Source of the DNA: Kocuria rosea subsp. polaris
Lineage (GTDB): Bacteria; Actinomycetota; Actinomycetes; Actinomycetales; Micrococcaceae
Assembly (NCBI GenBank): GCA_023896275.1
Contig: MLDA01000002.1
Span: 62,001-126,000, forward strand
Reading direction: 5' to 3'
Length of the DNA: 64,000 bases
Numbering within the stretch: position 1 is the first letter of the stretch; each line of letters starts with the position of its first letter. A program made the position numbers and the translations under genes. The notes beneath the pieces are model-generated. The model saw only the letters and a program-made list of their open reading frames with translations. It was not told the origin of the DNA and ran no database searches. This document shows positions 8,285 to 15,681 of the stretch, piece by piece.

Positions 8285-9103
8285 GTGTCTACTCCTCCCG
8301 AATCCATCTCCGTCGACGGTACCCTCGGCCGGATCAGCGTGTGGCGCTGGGTGGCGACGACCCCGCGCTTCGTCACGGTCATCGCGCACGGCTACGGCGA
8401 GCACGCCCGCCGCTACGACCACGTCGCGGAACGGTTGCTCGCCGCCGGCGCCGAGGTCTACGCGCCCGATCACTTCGGTCACGGCCGGTCCGAGGGCGAG
8501 CGCGTGCTGATCGAGCGGTTCGACGACTACGCGATCGATCTGGAGAACGTCGTCGACCGGGCCCGCGGGCAGCACCCGGGGCTGCCCGTCGTCCTCATCG
8601 GCCACTCGATGGGTGGCGCCATCTCCACGCGCTACATCCAGCGCGTGGGCCCGGGTGCCCTGAGTGCCCTCGTGCTCAGCGGTCCGCTCCTCGGCGGCAG
8701 CCCGCTGATGGAGCTGCTCCAGCACGATCCCCTTCCCGATGTCCCGATCGACACCGAGGGGCTCTCGCGCGATCCGGCCACCGGGCGTGCATATCTCGAC
8801 GACCCCCTCGTCCATCACGGGGCCTTCCGCCGCGAGACGCTGCTGGCGATCCGGGACGCGCTCGACGACGTCGCCGCTGGGCCGGATTTCGCCGGGCTGC
8901 CGACTCTGTGGCTGCACGGGGAAGACGACCCGATCGTCCCGTTCGAACCGGCCGGCCGCGTCGTGCCCCGCCTCATCGGCGAGGCGGGCCGGCGGAAGAG
9001 TTACCCGGGCGCCCGGCATGAGATCTTCAATGAGACCAACCGGGACGAAGTGATCGAAGACGCGATCGCGTTCATCGACGAAGCGGTCTCCGTGCGTGGC
9101 TGA
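8285..9103 (+). CDS. alpha/beta hydrolase, monoacylglycerol lipase/lysophospholipase type
   Basis: The 272-residue enzyme starts at a GTG. It has the oxyanion motif HGYGEHARRY (residues about 35-45), the APDHFGHGRSEG segment typical of the monoacylglycerol lipase (Hydrolase_4) group, the nucleophile elbow GHSMGG, an acid residue in LWLHGEDDPIVP and the histidine in YPGARHEIFNE. No signal peptide is present, so it is cytoplasmic. Its position directly after an acyl-CoA ligase supports action on acylglycerols or lysophospholipids. It is convergent with the next gene, 24 nt away. Confidence 0.88.
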   Translation: MSTPPESISVDGTLGRISVWRWVATTPRFVTVIAHGYGEHARRYDHVAERLLAAGAEVYAPDHFGHGRSEGERVLIERFDDYAIDLENVVDRARGQHPGLPVVLIGHSMGGAISTRYIQRVGPGALSALVLSGPLLGGSPLMELLQHDPLPDVPIDTEGLSRDPATGRAYLDDPLVHHGAFRRETLLAIRDALDDVAAGPDFAGLPTLWLHGEDDPIVPFEPAGRVVPRLIGEAGRRKSYPGARHEIFNETNRDEVIEDAIAFIDEAVSVRG

Positions 9104-9127
9104 ATGCCCAGGTCGCCCGCCGTGCGG

Positions 9128-10150
9128 TCACTGAGAAGCTGCTCGCGCTCGGGGCAGGGGAGGGCCTTCGAGGATCCGCACTGCGAGCTCGGCGAGGTCG
9201 GCGGCCCGCAGCGACGGCCAGCCGTGCAGAACCTCCCGCCACTGTGCGGGCACGGCGCTTGCACCGTGCGCGGCTCCGCTGAGCGCGCCGGCGATCGCGG
9301 CCACGGTATCGGTGTCGTTTCCGCCGCGCACCGCCCGCTGCAACACGTCCTCGAGGCAGAACCCGTGGTGGATCGCCGACCAGGCACCCTGGAAGGCCTC
9401 GACGACCCACGTGTTGTGGGGGAAGTCTTCCGGCTGTTTCGCCTCGGCCACCCCGATGCGTTTGGCCCACACGTCGCGCCGCTCGGCGGGGAGCCAGTAG
9501 AGCTGGTCGCGCAGGTTCAGCTGCCCTGTCAGGACCGCCTTGCGAATGGCCAGGCACCAGAGGACGCACGCGTCCCCGGCGTCGTCGCTCCAGTGCGTGA
9601 CCTGGGACAGTTGCCTCGCGGCGGTCGCCAGTGCCTCCTCCTGACCGGTCCCCAGGAACGCCAGCGCCAGCGGCGCGGTGCGCATGAGGGAGCCGTTGCC
9701 GGCCGAACGGCCGGTGATGATGTGCAGCCGGTGGGAAGCCTCCCAGGCCTCGCGGGCGGTCGCCTCCTGCAGGCCGCCCAGGACGCGGCGGGTCTGCGCG
9801 CCGACCGAAGGAGCCACTAGGTGCCATTCGTGCCAGGCGGCGACAATCCGGTCCAGCGTTCCCTCGGCCTCCAGTCGGTGTCCGGCCGCCAGCTCGCGCG
9901 CGATCGCGACCGCCATGGAGGTGTCGTCCGTCCATTCGCCCGGGGCGTATCCGAAGGGGCCGCCGCCGATCATCGCGATGGTTCCGCCCGTGCCCATCGG
10001 CGGGCCGAACTCGTAGCCGGCCCCGAGGGCGTCACCGGCTGCCGCGGCGACGAGTGCGCCTTGGGCGCGATCGCGCTGGGCCCGCCAGTCCTCGCCGTCG
10101 GCGGGGCCGTGGTGGTCGTCCGTGTATTGTGCGAATTGTGCCGTCTGCAT
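9128..10150 (-). CDS. ADP-ribosylglycohydrolase (DraG family)
   Basis: The 340-residue protein carries the binuclear-metal signatures of the DraG/ARH family: EWTDDTSMA at residues 72-80, GNGSLMR at 151-157 and GGNDTDTVAA near 276-285. Such enzymes remove ADP-ribose from modified arginine or other groups. The chosen ATG has GGGAG seven bases upstream. Longer in-frame starts would overlap the divergent ABC gene and encode low-complexity sequence, so they were rejected. No ADP-ribosyltransferase or macrodomain gene is adjacent, so the target is unknown. Confidence 0.9.
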   Translation of the reverse strand: MQTAQFAQYTDDHHGPADGEDWRAQRDRAQGALVAAAAGDALGAGYEFGPPMGTGGTIAMIGGGPFGYAPGEWTDDTSMAVAIARELAAGHRLEAEGTLDRIVAAWHEWHLVAPSVGAQTRRVLGGLQEATAREAWEASHRLHIITGRSAGNGSLMRTAPLALAFLGTGQEEALATAARQLSQVTHWSDDAGDACVLWCLAIRKAVLTGQLNLRDQLYWLPAERRDVWAKRIGVAEAKQPEDFPHNTWVVEAFQGAWSAIHHGFCLEDVLQRAVRGGNDTDTVAAIAGALSGAAHGASAVPAQWREVLHGWPSLRAADLAELAVRILEGPPLPRARAASQ

Positions 10151-10333
10151 CGAAAGTCTCCCTGCGTCGAGCTGGTGCGGGACGGCGCGGGGAAATGTGG
10201 CGCCGGTCACCGAATGCCAGCGTAATCTGTGATCCTGAGTGTCGGCCGGGAAATAGTTGAATCTGACGGCTTCTGCCCCGCTGCCTGAGCGGAATCTATA
10301 GGCTGGAGCGGAACTCGAGATGAGGAGGACGGC

Positions 10334-11167
10334 GTGATCGAATTCCGTGGGGTCGGCAAGACGTACGACGACGGCACTGTGGCCGTCGAGACCTTCAGCT
10401 ACACGGTCGCGGCCAATAGTCTCGTGGTCCTCGTCGGTTCCTCCGGGTCCGGCAAGACCACGCTGTTGCGCATGGTGAACCGGATGGTCGAGCCCACGAG
10501 CGGTCACGTGCTGATCGACGGTCGTGACGTCGCCAGCATGGACAAGGTCCGGCTCCGGCGCTCGATCGGCTACGTTCTCCAGGCCGGCGGGCTGCTACCG
10601 CACCGCACCGTCGCCGACAACGTCGCGACCGTGCCCGTGCTCAATGGCGTCGGCAGGCGTCAGGCCCGCGCCGCCGTCGCGTCGCTCATGGAACGGGTCG
10701 GGCTCGACCCGGCGCTCGCCACGCGATACCCGGCCCAGCTCTCCGGCGGCCAGCAACAGCGAGTGGGGGTCGCCCGAGCGCTCGCTGCCGATCCTGACAT
10801 CCTGCTCATGGACGAGCCGTTCGGCGCGGTCGACCCCATTGTGCGGCGCGAGCTGCAGGACGAGCTGCGGAGGCTGCAGCGCGAACTCGGCAAGACGATC
10901 CTGCTCGTGACCCACGACATCGACGAGGCCTTCCGAGTGGGGGACGAGGTCGTCGTGCTGAAGGAGCGGGGAGTCACCGCCCAGTCCGGCACACCCGCGG
11001 AGATCCTCGCCCACCCCGCTGACGAGTTCGTGCGTTCCTTCATCGGGGCAGACCGTGCCGAGCGCCGCCTCCGGCCCGCCACCGTCGGCGGGAGGCGCGT
11101 TCTCGTCGACGACGACGGCCGGCCGGTGGGCGTCCTGCTGGGCGAGGGACCGGTGGCCGGGGCATGA
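10334..11167 (+). CDS. osmoprotectant (glycine betaine/quaternary amine) ABC transporter ATP-binding protein
   Basis: The 277-residue ABC ATPase starts at a GTG behind GAGGAGG. It shows Walker A GSSGSGKT (35-42), the Q-loop YVLQAGGLLPHRTV typical of the OpuCA/ProV/OsmV group, signature LSGGQQQRVG, Walker B ILLMDEPFGAVD and switch VTHDIDEAF. After the core (about residue 240) there is only a short tail instead of a full CBS pair. It overlaps the permease gene by 4 nt. The four-gene set ATPase-permease-permease-binding protein defines a complete compatible-solute importer. Confidence 0.92.
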   Translation: MIEFRGVGKTYDDGTVAVETFSYTVAANSLVVLVGSSGSGKTTLLRMVNRMVEPTSGHVLIDGRDVASMDKVRLRRSIGYVLQAGGLLPHRTVADNVATVPVLNGVGRRQARAAVASLMERVGLDPALATRYPAQLSGGQQQRVGVARALAADPDILLMDEPFGAVDPIVRRELQDELRRLQRELGKTILLVTHDIDEAFRVGDEVVVLKERGVTAQSGTPAEILAHPADEFVRSFIGADRAERRLRPATVGGRRVLVDDDGRPVGVLLGEGPVAGA

Positions 11168-11814
11168 CCTGGCTCTCGCACACGTGGGGATGGGTGCTCG
11201 AACTGACGTGGGCGCACCTGTGGCTCAGCCTGCCGGCCATTGTGCTCAGCGCGGCGATCGCCGTGCCGGTCGGGAGGCTAGCCTTCCGGCGCCCCCGGCT
11301 GGGTGGGCCCTTGCTCTCGGGCGCGAGCCTCCTCTACGCGATCCCGGCCCTGCCGTTGCTGATCATCGTCCCCGCCATCTTGGCTGTCCCCCTGCGCTCG
11401 TCGGCGACGATCATCATCGCGCTCACGATCTACGGCGCCGCGCTCATGGTCCGGACGGCCGCCGACGCGTTCGCGTCCGTCGATCCCCACGTGCGGCAGG
11501 CCGCGCTCGCCGTCGGGCATTCGCCCCGGGAACTGTTCTGGAAGGTGGACCTGCCACTCGCGGTGCCGGTCCTCGTGGCCGGCCTGCGCGTCGTCACTGT
11601 GAGCACGGTGGGGCTCGTGACGATCGGAGCGCTCATCGGTGTCCCGAGCCTCGGCACCCTCTTCACGGACGGGTTCCAGCGCGGCATCGTCGCCGAGGTC
11701 GTCACCGGCCTCGTCGCCACCGTCGTCGTCGCCCTCGCGCTCGATGCCCTGTGCTTGCTCGCGGGACGGGCGCTGACGCCCTGGCACCGGGCGACGGCGG
11801 GAGCCGGCACATGA
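11164..11814 (+). CDS. osmoprotectant ABC transporter permease (first)
   Basis: The 216-residue protein has about five to six membrane segments and the BPD_transp_1 EAA loop PHVRQAALAVGHSPRELFWKVDLPLAVPVLVAGLR (residues about 109-143), followed by the VTIGALIGVPSLG motif typical of OpuCB/YehY-type permeases. It overlaps both neighbours in ATGA arrangements. It forms the translocation pore with the next permease. Confidence 0.9.
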   Translation: MTWLSHTWGWVLELTWAHLWLSLPAIVLSAAIAVPVGRLAFRRPRLGGPLLSGASLLYAIPALPLLIIVPAILAVPLRSSATIIIALTIYGAALMVRTAADAFASVDPHVRQAALAVGHSPRELFWKVDLPLAVPVLVAGLRVVTVSTVGLVTIGALIGVPSLGTLFTDGFQRGIVAEVVTGLVATVVVALALDALCLLAGRALTPWHRATAGAGT

Positions 11815-12524
11815 ACCTGATTCTCGACGCCGCCGCCTGGCTGTCCGACCCCGCGCACTGGAGCGGCCCGGGGTCGGTCCCGACGCGGACCCTCGAACAC
11901 CTGTGGGTGACTCTCGTCGTTGTCGCCGCGGCGGCAGCGGTCGCCCTGCCCGCCGGCGTCTGGGTGGGTCACACCGGGCGGGGGCGGTCCGCCGTCGTCG
12001 CGTTCGCCGGGGCCGCCCGCGCGATCCCGACGCTCGGCCTGCTCACGCTGCTCGGGCTGTGGCTGGGGATCGGGCTCGGGGCGCCGCTGCTGGCGCTCAT
12101 CGTCCTGGCCGTTCCCTCGCTGCTCGCCGGGGCCTACTCGGGGGTCGAATCGGTGGACCGCACGACGACGTCCGCCGCACGAGCGCTCGGCATGAGCGAG
12201 TGGCAGATCGTCACCCGCGTCGAATTGCCGCTCGCGGCCCCGGTCATCCTCGGCGGCGTCCGGGCCGCGACGCTGCAGGTCATCGCCACGGCGACGCTCG
12301 CGGCCTACCTCGCGAACACCGGGCTGGGGCGCTACCTGTTCAACGGGCTGAAGTCCCGGGACTACGCGCAGATGCTCGCCGGAGCCCTGCTGGTGACACT
12401 GCTCGCCCTCCTGCTCGAAATCGTGCTGGCCTCGCTCCAGCGCCGCGCCCAGCGCCTGGCCCGCCCCGCGACCGGACGATCTCAGTCCTCAACACCCATG
12501 GTTCCCACGAAAGGACCGTCATGA
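11811..12524 (+). CDS. osmoprotectant ABC transporter permease (second)
   Basis: This encodes 237 residues from the ATG overlapping the previous stop. It carries the conserved AIPTLGLLTLLGLWLGIG stretch and the EAA loop ALGMSEWQIVTRVELPLAAPVILGGVR, both typical of OpuCB/OpuCD permeases. About six membrane segments are visible. The long frame open upstream is a shadow of the preceding genes. Its stop overlaps the start of the binding-protein gene. Confidence 0.9.
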   Translation: MNLILDAAAWLSDPAHWSGPGSVPTRTLEHLWVTLVVVAAAAAVALPAGVWVGHTGRGRSAVVAFAGAARAIPTLGLLTLLGLWLGIGLGAPLLALIVLAVPSLLAGAYSGVESVDRTTTSAARALGMSEWQIVTRVELPLAAPVILGGVRAATLQVIATATLAAYLANTGLGRYLFNGLKSRDYAQMLAGALLVTLLALLLEIVLASLQRRAQRLARPATGRSQSSTPMVPTKGPS

Positions 12525-13444
12525 AACGCCTGCTCTCCCTGACCGCCGTCGTCGCGGTGTCCGCGCTCGCCCTCGCCGGGTGCGGCAACGCGGACCCACT
12601 CGTCGACGACACCGATTCCGGCGCCACCGCCGGCGCAGGGCAAGACGGTGCCCCGCTCGTGATCGGTTCGCAGGACTACTACTCGTCTGAGATCATCGCT
12701 GAGGTCTACGCGCAGGCGCTCGAATCCTCGGGCATCGAGGTGGAGCGTCAGTTCCGCATCGGCCAGCGCGAGGCGTACCTTCCCGAGATCGAGTCGGGAG
12801 CGATCGATCTCTTCCCCGAATACACCGGACCGCTGCTGCAGTACTGGGAGCCGGAGACCGAGGCGCGTCTGGCGGACGACGTCTACGCCGAACTCGCGGA
12901 CTCCACTCCCGACGGGCTGCGCGTCCTCGATCAGGCCCCGGCCACCGACCAGGACGCCTACGTCGTCACGGAGGAGTTCGCCGAACGGTGGGGGCTCGAG
13001 ACCATCGGTGACCTCGCCAAGGTCGACGTCGAGATGACACTCGGCGCGAACTCGGAAGCCGAATCCCGGCCCAACGGCCCCGACGGTCTCGCCGCGGCGT
13101 ACGGCGTCGACGTCGGCTTCACCCCCATCGAGGACGGAGGCGGCCCCCTGACGGTCAAGGCGCTCACCGATGACGACGTCCAGCTGGCGATCATCTACAC
13201 GGGGGATCCGTCGATTGCCAAGAACGGGCTGGTCGCGCTCGAGGACACCGAGGGGCTCTTCCTGGCCTCGCACGTGGTGCCGGTCGCCGGCGACGCGGTC
13301 GGCGAGGACGCGGCGGCCGTCGTCGACGCCGTGAGCGCCGCGCTCACCGGCGAGGAGCTGCTCGAGCTGAATCGCCGCAGCGTCGACGAGCAGCTGCCGG
13401 CCGCGACCATCGCGGACGATTGGCTCGCCGAGCGCGATCTCTGA
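12521..13444 (+). CDS. osmoprotectant-binding lipoprotein (OpuCC/OsmX type)
   Basis: The 307-residue protein starts with a 21-residue lipoprotein signal (lipobox LAGC). The mature part begins with VIGSQDYYSSEIIAEVYAQAL and contains ESGAIDLFPEYTGPLLQ, hallmarks of the OpuAC/QAT-type solute-binding domain for glycine betaine, choline or carnitine. It completes the importer. The ATG overlaps the permease stop (ATGA) and is preceded by GAAAGGA. Confidence 0.92.
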   Translation: MKRLLSLTAVVAVSALALAGCGNADPLVDDTDSGATAGAGQDGAPLVIGSQDYYSSEIIAEVYAQALESSGIEVERQFRIGQREAYLPEIESGAIDLFPEYTGPLLQYWEPETEARLADDVYAELADSTPDGLRVLDQAPATDQDAYVVTEEFAERWGLETIGDLAKVDVEMTLGANSEAESRPNGPDGLAAAYGVDVGFTPIEDGGGPLTVKALTDDDVQLAIIYTGDPSIAKNGLVALEDTEGLFLASHVVPVAGDAVGEDAAAVVDAVSAALTGEELLELNRRSVDEQLPAATIADDWLAERDL

Positions 13445-13506
13445 GCGGTCGCGGCCGTGCAGGAGGCGTAACACCGCCGTCATCCGGCGCGCATAGGATG
13501 TGATCC

Positions 13507-13989
13507 GTGAACCAACAGATCCTCCGCGCCGACTTCGCCGACCCCCGCCTCGAGGAATTCCTCGGCGAGCACCTCGCCGACATGCTCGCGACGTCGCCGC
13601 CCGAGAGCGTGCACGCGCTCGACCTCGCCGGCCTCGACCGCCCGTCCGTGCGCATGTGGGTCCTGTACGACGACGGCGTGCTCGCCGCCACGGGCGCCCT
13701 CGCCGCGGTGGCTCCGGGGCACGAGGAGCTCAAGAGCATGCGCACCCGCGCGGCGTTTCGCGGCCGCGGGCTCGCGCGCCGGATGCTGCACCACCTAGTC
13801 GCCGACGCGAGCGAGCGCGGGATCGGGCGCCTCTCGCTGGAGACCGGGACCGAGGACTACTTCGCCCCGGCCCGCGCGTTCTACGCGTCCGAGGGTTTCG
13901 CCGCTTGCGAGCCCTTCGGTTCCTACGCGCTGGACCCCAACAGTGTCTTCATGACGCGGGAGCTGATGGTCGGGGCCGCCAGCTCCTAG
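13507..13989 (+). CDS. GNAT family N-acetyltransferase
   Basis: The 160-residue protein has the GNAT acetyl-CoA-binding motif RTRAAFRGRGLARRMLHHLV (residues about 78-97) and the C-terminal ARAFYASEGFAACEPFGSY strand-helix seen in YsnE/PA4026-type acetyltransferases. The substrate is unknown. A TAGGAT box at 13494-13499 stands 7 nt before the GTG, so the gene is probably leaderless with its own promoter instead of belonging to the ABC operon. It is convergent with the dioxygenase-like gene 25 nt away. Confidence 0.85.
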   Translation: MNQQILRADFADPRLEEFLGEHLADMLATSPPESVHALDLAGLDRPSVRMWVLYDDGVLAATGALAAVAPGHEELKSMRTRAAFRGRGLARRMLHHLVADASERGIGRLSLETGTEDYFAPARAFYASEGFAACEPFGSYALDPNSVFMTRELMVGAASS

Positions 13990-14014
13990 CAGCCGGCCGG
14001 GCCCGGAGCCGCCG

Positions 14015-14857
14015 CTATCGGGTGGGGTCCACGCCGGCGGTGAGCTCGACGACGTAACCGGACGCCGCATCGCCCGTGACAGCGGCGAGCTGGCTGGCGC
14101 CGCCGTCGTCCCCGAACACCATGTCCGTCTCCAGGCTCAGCGTCGCCATGTTTCTGACCGAGCGCTCGTAGCCCCGGCTCGCGTACGCGGCCTCGCACAC
14201 GTCCTGCGGCAGCGCCACTTGGGAGACCGCAATCGCGTTCGCCGGCTCCGTGATCGACTCCTGGTCCGGGTACACCTCGAAGTGCACGTGCGGCCACCGC
14301 CCGGAATAGCAGGCGGGGAAGATGCTCGTGAATCGGACCCGACCCTCGTCGTCGGCGACCTGCGCGCCGCGCAGGTAGTTCTCGTTCTCGACGCCGTCGG
14401 AGTAGAGGGAGTAGTTCCCGTCGCGGTCGCAGTGCCAGACGTAGACGGCCGCCCCGGCCAGCGGCGTGCCGTCCGCGACGTTCAGGATCGTCAGCTCGAG
14501 CGTCATCGGGACGCCGTCGGCGGTCGCGCTGCCCGTGCCGAAACTCGAGCGGATGTCGCTGCGCAGGATGCCCGACTCCTGCAGCACATCCGGGCCGTTC
14601 GATCCGTTGCCCGGGAACGGGCCCGCGGTCTCCTGCGGAACCTCCTCGAGTCCGGACGACGACGCCGCCCCTGCCGTCGTGGCCGCCTCACAGGCCGCGA
14701 GGGAGAAAGCCGCCGCGCCGAGACCGATCAGGGAGAGTACCCGTCGTCGTTCCAGTAGCGTGGCGACGTCGAAGCTGAGGCCCTGGTCCTCGAGGTCCTC
14801 CTCGGGGCGGGGCAGCCGCCGGGAACCGAACCATTTGCCGGAGCGGACGGGGAACAT
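14015..14857 (-). CDS. exported intradiol ring-cleavage dioxygenase-fold protein
   Basis: This 280-residue product has a leader with consecutive arginines and a hydrophobic run (ERRRVLSLIGLGAAAFSLAAC), suggesting a Tat- or Sec-exported lipoprotein. After it come EVPQETAGPFPGNGSNG and the intradiol dioxygenase core: a beta-sandwich with VYVWHCDRDGNYSLYS, then FPACYSGRWPHVHFEVY, containing the tyrosines and two histidines expected to bind Fe(III). This matches the extracellular protocatechuate/catechol dioxygenase-like group (Dioxygenase_C), whose members are not all proven ring-cleaving enzymes. The ATG is preceded by GAGGA. Confidence 0.82.
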   Translation of the reverse strand: MFPVRSGKWFGSRRLPRPEEDLEDQGLSFDVATLLERRRVLSLIGLGAAAFSLAACEAATTAGAASSSGLEEVPQETAGPFPGNGSNGPDVLQESGILRSDIRSSFGTGSATADGVPMTLELTILNVADGTPLAGAAVYVWHCDRDGNYSLYSDGVENENYLRGAQVADDEGRVRFTSIFPACYSGRWPHVHFEVYPDQESITEPANAIAVSQVALPQDVCEAAYASRGYERSVRNMATLSLETDMVFGDDGGASQLAAVTGDAASGYVVELTAGVDPTR

Positions 14858-14975
14858 GGCGGCATCCTCTGCTGGTCGTCGTGTGGACGCTCTTGAGCCT
14901 AGGCAGTGCGACTGTGGTCTGGCTGTACCCCGGGTGTGGTGCTCCCGTGACTTCGGCAGCCCTCGCGGGTCGGGA

Positions 14976-15599
14976 TCAGGCCTTCCAGCGTGCGTAGAGG
15001 GTATCGACCAGGGTGGCGAAGTCCGCCGTCATCGTGGGATAGTCCGCGTCGGAGAGCCACTGCAGCTGCAGCCCGTCCATCGCGGCGATGAGCAGGCGGG
15101 AGATCGTCTCGGCGGGAGCGTCGGGCCGCAGCTGGCCGAGCTCGACGGCCTCGGCGACGGAGCGTTCCATCATCGCGCGGGAGGTCCCGTGGTGACCCCG
15201 CAGCCAGTCGTTGGCCGGGTGCCCTGCGGTGACGGCCTCGCCGGAGACCGACGCGTAGAGCCGGACCATCGTCTCCTGGCCCTCGTTGTGCTTGACGAGG
15301 TCCACGAGCGTGCGCACGAAGTCCCACCCGGCCTGCTCGGTCCCCAGGTTGATCTGGGCGGAGTCGCGCTCGTCGCGGCGGTCGAGCACGGCCTTGAGCA
15401 GCTCGTCCTTCGTCGGGAAGTGGTGCACGAGCCCGGTCTGGCTCATGCCGGACTCGCGGGCCACGAGGCTCATGGAGACGCCGCGGTACCCCTCCGTCGA
15501 GAAGAGCTTTTCGGCCGCGTCGAGGATCTCGGCCCGCCGTGCGGCGGGATCGGCGCCGGGCGGACGGCCGCTCTTTCGTTGCGGGCGGGGCGGGGTCAC
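14976..15599 (-). CDS. TetR family transcriptional regulator (beta-glucoside cluster)
   Basis: The 207-residue regulator has an N-terminal TetR helix-turn-helix (AAEKLFSTEGYRGVSMSLVARESGMSQTGLVHHFPTKDELL) and a helical ligand-binding domain. I chose the GTG at 15599 because GAGAGGA lies seven bases upstream; a longer in-frame start would run into the neighbouring beta-glucosidase. It follows the GH3 and MFS genes on the same strand, 82 nt after the GH3 stop, and is the obvious candidate repressor for the inverted repeat upstream of that operon. Confidence 0.85.
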   Translation of the reverse strand: MTPPRPQRKSGRPPGADPAARRAEILDAAEKLFSTEGYRGVSMSLVARESGMSQTGLVHHFPTKDELLKAVLDRRDERDSAQINLGTEQAGWDFVRTLVDLVKHNEGQETMVRLYASVSGEAVTAGHPANDWLRGHHGTSRAMMERSVAEAVELGQLRPDAPAETISRLLIAAMDGLQLQWLSDADYPTMTADFATLVDTLYARWKA

Positions 15600-15681
15600 G
15601 TCGTGGTCCTCTCGAAAACTGGTGGTCGCGGGGCTTGCGCCCCGCGACCACCATAGCCAATGCCCGGCCGGCCGGCCCCTT

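Noticed and set aside
10151-10507. N-terminal extension of the DraG gene by up to 119 codons
   Set aside because: The extension would overlap the divergent ABC gene and encodes non-conserved sequence. The internal ATG has GGGAG at the right distance.
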